Below are positions 1 through 5,411 of a DNA stretch of 9,411 nucleotides, piece after piece (positions within the stretch are counted from its first letter, which is position 1; each line of letters starts with the position of its first letter). Origin of the DNA: Deltaproteobacteria bacterium (GTDB lineage Bacteria; Desulfobacterota; JADFXK01); contig JADFYA010000115.1 in the NCBI GenBank assembly GCA_015233285.1, positions 1 to 9,411 on the forward strand, given 5' to 3'. Under the pieces are notes generated by a model. That model did no database searches. It saw only the letters and a program-made list of their open reading frames with translations, and was not told where the DNA came from. Position numbers and translations under genes: made by a program.

Positions 1-817
1 GGTGTTCGGCGATGAAGTCCAGTATCGCCTTCGCCGTAGCATCAGGATTGTCTGAGTAGAACGTATGCCTGGCCGCGGGAATTATCGCGCTCGCGGTAGT
101 CTTGGGCAACCAATCGAGTAATGCCTCGTTGACGTACCGGAAGTATGGGGCGGTCATCTCGCCGGTAATTACGAGGACAGGGACACGGAGTGTACTTATT
201 TGCTCGCAGGTTAAGGGAGAAGTCGTTTTTTCGACTGCGAAGAACAAGGGCAGAGTCTTGATATTGTCTACTGTAGACTGTTGTGCAGTCAAGGGTGACT
301 TCTGGAAAGCTTGCGGGTCATTAAGTATAGCATTAACGGATAACATCGCTGCGGTCCTGTCATCACCTACCCTTTCAGCCGCCACTCCTTTTTCGATTCC
401 ACTATATAGATCAACACCAGCCGTTTTCCCTTCAGCAGCTAAAGGTGGAATTAAGAGCGCTTCGGCGAGTACAGCACTTTTTAGTAGTTCCGGATACTTG
501 ATACAGACTCGTCCAGTTATGGCACCGCCGAAAGAGTGACCAACGAGATGGACTTTACCGACATTTAGCCCCCGTATAAACTGAGCCATGTCCTCAACGT
601 GTTGCGCCATTGTAAAGTTTTCACCTTTGTCTTTCCATGGGTTAGGATAATGGTATCGAAGACTCAATGACACAAAGTGGTATCGTTCGGCGATTAAGGG
701 GCGCATTAGTTCCCATCTACGATAATCGCTGATCGCACCGTGGACGAATACAACCGTCTCACCTCTGCCTTGCTCGACATAGGCCAATTCAACACCGTTC
801 ACGTTCATTGTTTTCAT
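1..817 (-). CDS. alpha/beta-fold hydrolase, 3' end beyond window
   Basis: The minus strand is open from an ATG at 817 to the window edge, giving 272 residues without a stop; the C-terminus is missing. The protein has the order of an alpha/beta hydrolase: an HG oxyanion motif at residues 26-27 (VFVHGA), a nucleophile elbow GHSFGG with Ser95, a strand ending ITGE with the probable acid Glu220, and the probable catalytic His251 in AARHTF followed by NPDA. The end of the family is normally only a few residues past this His region, so little is lost. AAAGGAG lies 5 bases before ATG 817, which favours it over the in-frame ATG at 808. There is no signal peptide, so it is probably cytoplasmic. Esterases, lactonases, dehalogenases and C-C hydrolases share this fold, so the substrate cannot be named. 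The codon choice looks more AT-rich than in the genes from 1353 on, which may hint at separate ancestry. Confidence 0.9.
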   Translation of the reverse strand, partial: MKTMNVNGVELAYVEQGRGETVVFVHGAISDYRRWELMRPLIAERYHFVSLSLRYHYPNPWKDKGENFTMAQHVEDMAQFIRGLNVGKVHLVGHSFGGAITGRVCIKYPELLKSAVLAEALLIPPLAAEGKTAGVDLYSGIEKGVAAERVGDDRTAAMLSVNAILNDPQAFQKSPLTAQQSTVDNIKTLPLFFAVEKTTSPLTCEQISTLRVPVLVITGEMTAPYFRYVNEALLDWLPKTTASAIIPAARHTFYSDNPDATAKAILDFIAEH

Positions 818-872
818 GAGCTCTCCTTTCGTGATTAGTATGCCAGGTGAATAGCCCCAACCTATTGATCTG

Positions 873-901
873 CGCATATCCTTAACCACATAGTTTGTCA
901 A
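873..901 (-). promoter_or_regulatory. candidate sigma-70 promoter of the hydrolase gene
   Basis: On the minus strand a perfect TTGACA (-35) occupies 896-901, followed by exactly 17 bases and TATGCG (-10) at 873-878. The -35 box and spacing are ideal, but the -10 matches only the first three bases of TATAAT. It lies about 56 bases before the ATG at 817, a reasonable leader length. No other minus-strand gene lies upstream. The call rests on sequence match only. Confidence 0.35.
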
Positions 902-929
902 TAATATAGTGGGGGTCCTCAGAGGATGA

Positions 930-957
930 ATGCGGCAGGTTCCAGTCCAGGCCGCAT
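930..957. repeat. inverted repeat / stem-loop upstream of hydrolase promoter
   Basis: ATGCGGC at 930-936 and GCCGCAT at 951-957 are perfect reverse complements, giving a 7-bp stem with a 14-base loop. It sits about 30 bases upstream of the candidate -35 box of the hydrolase gene. No T-run follows on either side, so it does not look like a terminator. An operator-type site or a chance hairpin are both possible. Confidence 0.4.
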
Positions 958-1136
958 CCATAAATATCCAGCCAGATTAAGCTCTCCCCAGGGCTAGCCC
1001 GGCGCCTCCCTTCAAGCTCGTTCGGGCTTCGCCGTTTTAAGAATATTTCCTGCGTTTACCCTCGGGAAGAGCAGAAAATGGCTTGCTTTCTATTTTTGAT
1101 TGTGCCTATATTGCACGGCTGGTGAAAAGCCAGTCA

Positions 1137-1178
1137 TTGGTTGCTGGTTGCTTGTCGCTGGTTACTGGTTGTCGGTAT
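1137..1178 (+). repeat. degenerate heptanucleotide array, CTGGTTG type
   Basis: Six consecutive 7-base units can be read: TTGGTTG, CTGGTTG, CTTGTCG, CTGGTTA, CTGGTTG and a diverged TCGGTAT. The register is kept without insertion. The same unit occurs in reverse orientation at 1273-1335 and again in forward orientation at 8948-8982. The array is non-coding: no gene covers 818-1352, and apart from this array, its inverted partner and the hairpin at 930-957 nothing else is recognised in that stretch. Confidence 0.75.
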
Positions 1179-1272
1179 TATAACCTACCATAACGTATGA
1201 GATTTTCTGCGCACAACTTATGATACCTACCAGCATAGTTAGCTGAAGTGCCTAACGTAACTCAGGACAGAA

Positions 1273-1335
1273 AACCAGCAACAAGCAACAAGCAACACAT
1301 AACAAGAAACCAGCAACAAGCAACACGTAACCCGT
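1273..1335 (-). repeat. inverted heptanucleotide array, AACAAGC/AACCAGC type
   Basis: Nine units of seven bases follow one another in register: AACCAGC, AACAAGC, AACAAGC, AACACAT, AACAAGA, AACCAGC, AACAAGC, AACACGT, AACCCGT. The unit AACCAGC is the reverse complement of GCTGGTT, so this is the opposite-strand form of the array at 1137-1178. Together the two could form an imperfect long hairpin with about 94 bases between the arms. The array ends one base before the Shine-Dalgarno of the methyltransferase, so it forms most of that gene's leader. Confidence 0.75.
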
Positions 1336-1352
1336 GAGAGGAACTACCGCGT

Positions 1353-2345
1353 ATGGGTAAGAGTAATTGGACGGATGACCAATTATTGCAGGTATCGGGC
1401 GCCTTTTGGGCCACTTGCGCCCTGCATACCGGTGTCAAATTGGAAATTTTCACCTGGATAGGTGATGAACTATTGTCAGCCGAGGAAGTTGCCGATAGAT
1501 GTCATGGTGATGCCCGAGCCGTGGGGATGCTCTTAACCGCCTTGACGGCGATGGGGCTCTTGGTCAAGCAAGAGGACAAGTTCCTCAATACCCCGTCCAG
1601 CAAGACCTATCTGGTCAAGACTTCACCGGAATACCTGGGCTATATGATTTTGCATCATCATAATCTGATGATCCCTTGGGCGCAACTCCCTCAGACGGTG
1701 TTGTCCGGCCGGCAAATGGACAGGGAGGAGCGAGACGAAGAGGGCGAACGGGAGAGCTTCCTGATGGGGATGTTCAACCTGGCCTCGCGCATCGCCCCGG
1801 TCTTATCGAAGCAGATCAATTTGGGCGGCAAGCAACACCTGTTGGATCTGGGCGGCGGTCCCGGCACTTATGCCATCCATTTCTGCCTGGCCAATCTGAA
1901 TCTCCGGGCTACGGTTTTCGATCTTCCGACGACTCAGCCTTTTGCATTAAAGACCATTGACCGGTTCAATCTCTCGAACCGGGTTGATTTTGCCGCCGGT
2001 GATTATCTGGTCGATGACATTCCCGGATCATACGATGCGGCCTGGCTGTCCCACATCCTGCAAAGCCTGAGTCCGGATGAGGCCCAGATGGTCGTCGGCA
2101 AGGCTGCGGCCACCCTTAAACCGGGCGGGCTGCTGTTCATCCACGAATTCATCTTAGACGACACCCTGGACGGGCCGGCGTTCCCGGCCTTGTTTGCCTT
2201 GAATATGCTGATTAACACCCCCAAGGGACAATCTTACGCCCGGAAGCAGTTGAGCACCATGCTGGTCTCGGCTGGTCTGTCCGGAGTCGGGATGCTGCCA
2301 TTTCACGGGCCGAACGATTCGCGCATCATTTATGGGGTGAAGTAG
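1353..2345 (+). CDS. SAM-dependent O-methyltransferase (class I, two-domain)
   Basis: This 330-residue protein has the two-domain build of O-methyltransferases of the plant/bacterial small-molecule type. An N-terminal winged-helix dimerisation region spans residues about 13-95 (SAEEVADRC, then RAVGMLLTALTAMGLL). A Rossmann SAM-binding domain follows: motif I DLGGGPG at 165-171, the acidic residue after strand 2 Asp190 (VFDLP), the GDYL motif from 216, the LSHILQSLSP strand and helix, then KPGG at 256-259 leading into FIHEF. His264/Glu265 lie in that post-KPGG strand; a catalytic general base cannot be fixed by eye. Relatives methylate hydroxyls on polyketides, carotenoid or quinone-like compounds; the acceptor here is unknown. 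GAGAGGA at 1336-1342 sits 10 bases before ATG 1353 and supports this start. Length is close to the family's usual 330-350 residues. It appears to be monocistronic, with long non-coding DNA on both sides. Confidence 0.9.
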   Translation: MGKSNWTDDQLLQVSGAFWATCALHTGVKLEIFTWIGDELLSAEEVADRCHGDARAVGMLLTALTAMGLLVKQEDKFLNTPSSKTYLVKTSPEYLGYMILHHHNLMIPWAQLPQTVLSGRQMDREERDEEGERESFLMGMFNLASRIAPVLSKQINLGGKQHLLDLGGGPGTYAIHFCLANLNLRATVFDLPTTQPFALKTIDRFNLSNRVDFAAGDYLVDDIPGSYDAAWLSHILQSLSPDEAQMVVGKAAATLKPGGLLFIHEFILDDTLDGPAFPALFALNMLINTPKGQSYARKQLSTMLVSAGLSGVGMLPFHGPNDSRIIYGVK

Positions 2346-2415
2346 CCCGGCCCGGGTTGCGCTTCAATGTCATTAAGGTAAGAGGAAAAGTTTATCGTTG
2401 ATGATAGTTCCTCTG

Positions 2416-2457
2416 AAGCCCAACGGAGCGCACCAGGTTAGCCCAAGGCAGCGCCCC
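2416..2457 (+). repeat. dispersed hairpin repeat, copy A (diverged)
   Basis: This stretch matches, in reverse orientation, the repeat at 2790-2835: both contain a shared core GCGCAC-AGGTTAGCCCA and end in GCAGCGCCC. Copy A carries substitutions that break both small hairpins (AAGCCCAACGGAGCGC instead of the paired AAGCCCCGAAGGGGCGC). It begins about 70 bases after the methyltransferase stop. I recall repeats of this shape, with CCCTGGG and GGGGC hairpins, in many unrelated bacterial genomes, but I could not search for it here. Confidence 0.7.
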
Positions 2458-2502
2458 AACGCTATTAAATTAGCGGCACGCCTGACCTTTTTCGGATGAG
2501 AT

Positions 2503-2529
2503 AAGATTCCTCGCTTCGCTCGGAATGAC
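2503..2529 (-). repeat. GAGCGAAGCGAG-type repeat, copy 1
   Basis: Read on the minus strand this 27-base unit starts GTCATTCCGAGCGAAGCGAG and ends GAATCTT. It pairs with the copy at 2566-2592, matching 25 of 27 positions in inverted orientation. The core GAGCGAAGCGAG is a mirror repeat, reading the same in both directions on one strand. Such units are familiar dispersed elements in bacterial intergenic DNA. An incomplete third unit (GTCATTTCGG) occurs at 2541-2550. Confidence 0.75.
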
Positions 2530-2565
2530 AAATTTGCATCGTCATTTCGGATGGTCCACCCCACT

Positions 2566-2592
2566 GTCATTTCGAGCGAAGCGAGAAATCTT
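2566..2592 (+). repeat. GAGCGAAGCGAG-type repeat, copy 2
   Basis: Plus-strand copy of the 27-base unit, the inverted partner of 2503-2529, with 36 bases between the two. Transcribed RNA could fold into a stem of about 27 positions with one C-A mismatch and one G-U pair. No transposase or other gene is linked to it in the window, so mobilisation, if any, would be in trans. Confidence 0.75.
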
Positions 2593-2620
2593 AACGTCTC
2601 ACCCTTAATTCAACAGCATT

Positions 2621-2636
2621 GGGGCAGCGCCCTGGG
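2621..2636 (+). repeat. partial copy of the GCAGCGCCCTGGG hairpin repeat
   Basis: GGGGCAGCGCCCTGGG matches the hairpin arm of the repeat at 2790-2808 (reverse complement) in 15 of 16 positions, and resembles the end of copy A. Only this arm is present. The remaining sequence from 2637 to 2789 holds no gene I can support; a short imperfect hairpin (ACACA/TGTGT near 2714-2731) is the only other structure noticed. Confidence 0.5.
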
Positions 2637-2789
2637 AAATACGGCAGGTTACGTGCCGGCAAGAAGGTCAGGCGGCCAGTCGTCCCCTAAAGCTATTGGC
2701 TTTGGAAGGGATACACAACCAGGGCTGTGTTCCAAATCGTTGCCGGCTTATGTAGCTATTAGATAGTTTATATATAGACATTCACCTGT

Positions 2790-2835
2790 CCCAGGGCGCT
2801 GCCCTGGGCTAACCTAGTGCGCCCCTTCGGGGCTT
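2790..2835 (-). repeat. dispersed hairpin repeat, copy B (intact hairpins)
   Basis: Two perfect small hairpins follow each other: CCCAGGGC-GCT-GCCCTGGG at 2790-2808 (8-bp stem) and GCCCC-TTC-GGGGC at 2821-2833 (5-bp stem). The linker CTAACCTAGTGC is shared, inverted, with copy A at 2416-2457. No T-run follows, so it is not a standard intrinsic terminator, though it could slow transcription or shield RNA ends. It lies directly upstream of the candidate promoter of the GTPase cassette. Confidence 0.75.
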
Positions 2836-2843
2836 AATCGGAA

Positions 2844-2872
2844 TTGACTAATCTAAGAAAAGTCAGCACAAT
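2844..2872 (+). promoter_or_regulatory. candidate sigma-70 promoter of the GTPase cassette
   Basis: TTGACT (-35) at 2844-2849, a 17-base spacer, and CACAAT (-10) at 2867-2872. The -35 matches 5 of 6 and the -10 matches 4 of 6 consensus positions. The leader to ATG 2966 would be about 85 bases. The -35 box is contained in one arm of a 9-bp inverted repeat (ATTGACTAA at 2843-2851, TTAGTCAAT at 2913-2921), which could serve as an operator or fold the leader. Confidence 0.4.
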
Positions 2873-2965
2873 TGCCCGTCGCTTAACTTAAGGATATTGG
2901 GTTGCGCCTATCTTAGTCAATCGGTTTCCCTTCTGGGAATATTACTGCTGAAAATGAGAGTATCT

Positions 2966-3886
2966 ATGGACCCAACACAGGACATAACACAGGACATAAC
3001 ACCAGATTCGGCACTGGACATAGCACCGGACACGACACAGGACGCAACTCTGTTACTTCCCGCTCTTGACACGCCTCTAAGCGCCCTGCCGGCCACCATC
3101 GATGCGCCTGACGCTTCATCCGGCGATATATCCGGCGATTCATCCGAACCCAAGACCCCCCAAGACATTATGATGGGCCTGGGAGAGGAGTTGCAGGGGA
3201 TGGTCCGTGTCTTCCCCATTGTTTACGGTCAGAAGCCGGACCAGGTCCATACCTGGGAAAAAATGCTGCTCTCATTCATGGACCATATCAAGGGAAAGAT
3301 CTTCCGGGTGGCCGTCATCGGCTCGGTCAAAGCAGGCAAGAGCACCTTTATAAATTCGCTCCTGGGCGCCGACTATCTTAAACGGGGCGCCGGAATCATC
3401 ACCTCGGCCATCACCAGGGTTTTGGCCGGACCCGAGCCTTCGGCCCGGATCGTATTTAAGTCATTGGAAGAAATTAACAAAGAAATCATTGCCTCCATTG
3501 CTCTTTGCCCGGAGATCCAATCCACCGGGTTTGAAACCGGCCCATTGGACATCGATGATCAGTCGTTTCGGCAAAACCTGGCCGCCGCCTTAAAAAAATA
3601 CAAAAAATCAGATGACTTTACCTCGTCATCCGGGTTGGATCCAAATGTTCTCTTGTTGTCGTCTTTCCTGAGCGGATTTGAGCGGGTTCGCCCCTATATC
3701 ATCAATTCCCATACTCCCCTCGACTTGACCGGCCAGGAACTGGCTTTCCATCAGGAATTCGTCGGCCGGGAAGATCAGGCCGTGTTTATCAAGGACGTCT
3801 TCCTGACGCTGCCTTTTTTTGGCTGGGCAACGACGTGGAGATGGCCGATTGCCAGGGGAGTGACGCCCCTAATCCGGCCCACTTAG
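2966..3886 (+). CDS. dynamin-like GTPase, N-terminal part (zero frame, ends after frame break)
   Basis: This is the 5' part of a large dynamin-family GTPase. From ATG 2966 the protein opens with an Asp/Thr-rich tetrapeptide repeat (residues 3-27), an acidic disordered linker to about 65, then the GTPase domain: P-loop GSVKAGKST at 119-127 (G1) and GIITSAIT at 143-150 carrying the switch I threonine (G2). The frame then leaves the family pattern at T7 3814-3820 and stops at 3884-3886, before G3 and G4, so the product alone cannot be a complete GTPase. A -1 shift at the T-run joins residue 285 to the open frame that continues to 5409, giving about 814 residues. GAGAG lies 5 bases before ATG 2966; TTG 2897 and ATG 2954 are in-frame alternatives with poorer ribosome sites. 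No signal peptide or membrane segment is seen. Confidence 0.8.
   Translation: MDPTQDITQDITPDSALDIAPDTTQDATLLLPALDTPLSALPATIDAPDASSGDISGDSSEPKTPQDIMMGLGEELQGMVRVFPIVYGQKPDQVHTWEKMLLSFMDHIKGKIFRVAVIGSVKAGKSTFINSLLGADYLKRGAGIITSAITRVLAGPEPSARIVFKSLEEINKEIIASIALCPEIQSTGFETGPLDIDDQSFRQNLAAALKKYKKSDDFTSSSGLDPNVLLLSSFLSGFERVRPYIINSHTPLDLTGQELAFHQEFVGREDQAVFIKDVFLTLPFFGWATTWRWPIARGVTPLIRPT
2974..3045 (+). repeat. 12-bp tandem repeat, six units, coding for tetrapeptides
   Basis: Six 12-base units in register: AACACAGGACAT twice at 2974-2997, then four diverged units to 3045 such as AGCACCGGACAC. The unit encodes a four-residue motif of the form Thr-Gln-Asp-Ile, seen as TQDI, TQDI, TPDS, ALDI, APDT, TQDA. 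The first two units are identical, as expected from recent slippage, and the later ones are older. It lies just inside the dynamin-like gene, supporting a translated start upstream of 2974. Confidence 0.85.
3814..3820 (+). other. T7 slippery heptamer / frame break
   Basis: In the zero frame the codons read CCT TTT TTT GGC, so the seven T form an exact X-XXY-YYZ heptamer (T-TTT-TTT). Stepping back one base gives TTT TTT TGG CTG GGC, which joins LTLPFF to WLGNDVEMADCQG and restores the GTPase domain. Downstream, CTGGGCAA 3823-3830 can pair with TTGCCAG 3849-3855 (one bulge), or AGGGG 3854-3858 with CCCCT 3866-3870; these overlap at 3854-3855. The first begins only 2 bases after the T-run, closer than the usual 5-9. 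A one-base loss by mutation or sequencing error would look the same. Confidence 0.6.
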
Positions 3887-5409
3887 CTAAGGTCCAGGAC
3901 TATCTTTTAAAAACCCATTTGATTTTATACTTGATCAGCGGCCGCACCGGCATCCGGGAAGCCGACATCAAGTTAATGTCTGTCCTGCGGACCTTTAGAC
4001 TGCTGGAAAATACTGTTTTCGTTCTGAATCTTGACCTGAACGAACATGACAACCTGGCCTCGGTGACATCCCTGACCGAGCGCGTCCAAAAAGAGCTGGA
4101 AGATATCGCCCCCGGCTCCAAAGTATTCGCCCTCTCCGCCTTATTCGACCTGTTTCAGCAGATGCAAAACAGAGATAGCGACAGCCTGTCCAAAAAGGAT
4201 CGGACCTTCATTTCCGTCTGGCAGGAGACGCCCGGCCTGAGTACCGTGATGTCTAATCAGTCGGAGCATTTCCAATCGTATTTTACCGAACTGGCCGCCG
4301 AAAAGAAATCCTCGCTGACGCTTAAGTCCGGCTTGGAGAAGCTCTTCTGGGTGGCCCCCGGGATGAACCATTTTTTGACCTTGAGTTCCGGAATTAGGGA
4401 CCGGGGCGCCGAGGAAATAAAAGAGCTGTCCCAAAAAATGACTCACCGCCGGGAATCCTTGGAATATGTGGTCTCCTCTTTGGAGCACACCTTAAAAGGG
4501 GCGGTGGACAAGATTAAAAAAGAACTCAGAAATGAGGTAGACAGATTTTTTGACGTCAAGAACGGACAGGTAGTCAAGGATACCCGACGGTTTATTGGAA
4601 ATTTCGTCCATGAAACTAAGGAAGAGATAAAAATCCTTCAAAATAGTGGCGGAATGGCGGCCGCGTCACATTTTTTCCGCCTCTTTGATGCCGGTCTAAA
4701 CCGGTTTCTGGTGGAGGATATCAATCTTCAGGTAGTAGCCTTCGCCGGGCATGTCAAGGACAAAGTCACGGACCACATGGCCGCCACCATTAATCCTTTT
4801 CTTTCCTTGATGCAAGATTCCCTCAAAGGATATCAAACCGAATTGTCCCAATTGGGCCTGGATACCAAGGATGTGACGGTTCTCCCAAACTACGAAAAAG
4901 ATTCCCTGGCCTTTGATCCGCCGCCGATTTTCAGCGCCACGATTCCTTACGATTTTCGCATGAAGGCCCGGGTCTTCATTTACTCGGGACTGAGTAAAGC
5001 GGCGAAGGGTTTCGAAAACCTGATCCGGAAAATTTTCAAAACCCCGGAAGTCAAAGACGGAACAAACCAATTCGATATCCAGTTTTACCGGGACGCGACG
5101 GCCTTGATCAAAGACGAGGCGCTGAAAGAAATGTCTATGTCGTTCATGGACTTTAAAGAAAATTTCAAGTATTCTTATGCTTTCAAACTGATTGACAACC
5201 TGGCCGGGAAAACCCTGGCCGACCTGAAAAACCTGTCTAAATCCTTTGTGGTTGACGTCGAATTGATCGGCCAACTGGTCAAGACCGAGGAACGTAATCG
5301 GGAGATCAATTATGCCCAGATAGATCAGATGAACCTGGATGTCAGCCGCATCTTAACCATTTTGGAAAGCCTCAAAGCCGGGATTTTTGGCCGGCAGCGA
5401 ACCGAATAA
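3835..5409 (+). CDS. dynamin-like GTPase, C-terminal part (-1 frame)
   Basis: This frame is open from 3682 and continues the dynamin-like protein; 3835 (GTG) is merely its first usable start codon, without a ribosome site, and is probably not used. Numbered from there, G3 is DCQG at residues 5-8, followed by SDAPNP; the G4 position reads NLDL at 65-68 rather than the usual N/T-K-x-D; and FALSAL at 98-103 fits G5. The rest is helical: a charged coiled-coil-like stretch at about 190-240, long amphipathic helices to about 345, and a basic segment at 375-402 (KARVFIYSGLSKAAK and LIRKIFK) that could be the lipid-binding paddle. No true transmembrane helix is seen, so membrane contact would be peripheral. 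This helical half matches the stalk-like layout of bacterial dynamin-like proteins. The stop is two bases before the next GTPase gene, implying coupled translation. Confidence 0.8.
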   Translation: MEMADCQGSDAPNPAHLAKVQDYLLKTHLILYLISGRTGIREADIKLMSVLRTFRLLENTVFVLNLDLNEHDNLASVTSLTERVQKELEDIAPGSKVFALSALFDLFQQMQNRDSDSLSKKDRTFISVWQETPGLSTVMSNQSEHFQSYFTELAAEKKSSLTLKSGLEKLFWVAPGMNHFLTLSSGIRDRGAEEIKELSQKMTHRRESLEYVVSSLEHTLKGAVDKIKKELRNEVDRFFDVKNGQVVKDTRRFIGNFVHETKEEIKILQNSGGMAAASHFFRLFDAGLNRFLVEDINLQVVAFAGHVKDKVTDHMAATINPFLSLMQDSLKGYQTELSQLGLDTKDVTVLPNYEKDSLAFDPPPIFSATIPYDFRMKARVFIYSGLSKAAKGFENLIRKIFKTPEVKDGTNQFDIQFYRDATALIKDEALKEMSMSFMDFKENFKYSYAFKLIDNLAGKTLADLKNLSKSFVVDVELIGQLVKTEERNREINYAQIDQMNLDVSRILTILESLKAGIFGRQRTE

Positions 5410-5411
5410 TC

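Noticed and set aside
102..539. Plus-strand open frame of 145 codons
   Set aside because: It lies antisense to the alpha/beta-hydrolase, whose catalytic motifs are all intact on the minus strand; the plus-strand translation has no recognisable motif.
930..957. tRNA T-arm-like sequence (GGTTCCAGTCC inside the hairpin)
   Set aside because: No acceptor, D or anticodon arms can be drawn around it; it is just the loop of a 7-bp inverted repeat.
1000..1038. Plus-strand intrinsic terminator (CGGCG...CGCCG then TTTT, with an inner AAGCTC/GGGCTT stem)
   Set aside because: The fold is asymmetrical with large internal loops, and no plus-strand gene upstream in the window would use it.
1137..1335. CRISPR-like array
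   Set aside because: The units are 7 bases long, contiguous without spacers and degenerate; there are no cas genes.
2345..2360. Terminator after the methyltransferase (CCCGGCCCGGG palindrome)
   Set aside because: The stem would be only about six pairs with a three-base loop, and no T-run follows.
2551..2766. Plus-strand open frame of 71 codons (and the 65-codon minus frame at 2373-2570)
   Set aside because: Both run through dispersed inverted repeats, lack ribosome sites, and have no resemblance to a protein family.
3835..3843. Independent translation start (GTG 3835 or ATG 3841) for the second half of the dynamin-like gene
   Set aside because: There is no ribosome site at useful spacing, and a product starting here would lack the P-loop; joining with the upstream frame at the T-run explains the data better.
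4696..5274. Minus-strand open frame of 192 codons
   Set aside because: It is opposite the helical part of the dynamin-like gene, has no ribosome site or domain, and its composition (many Gln, Phe, Val, His) is typical of the antisense of Lys/Glu/Asn-rich helices.
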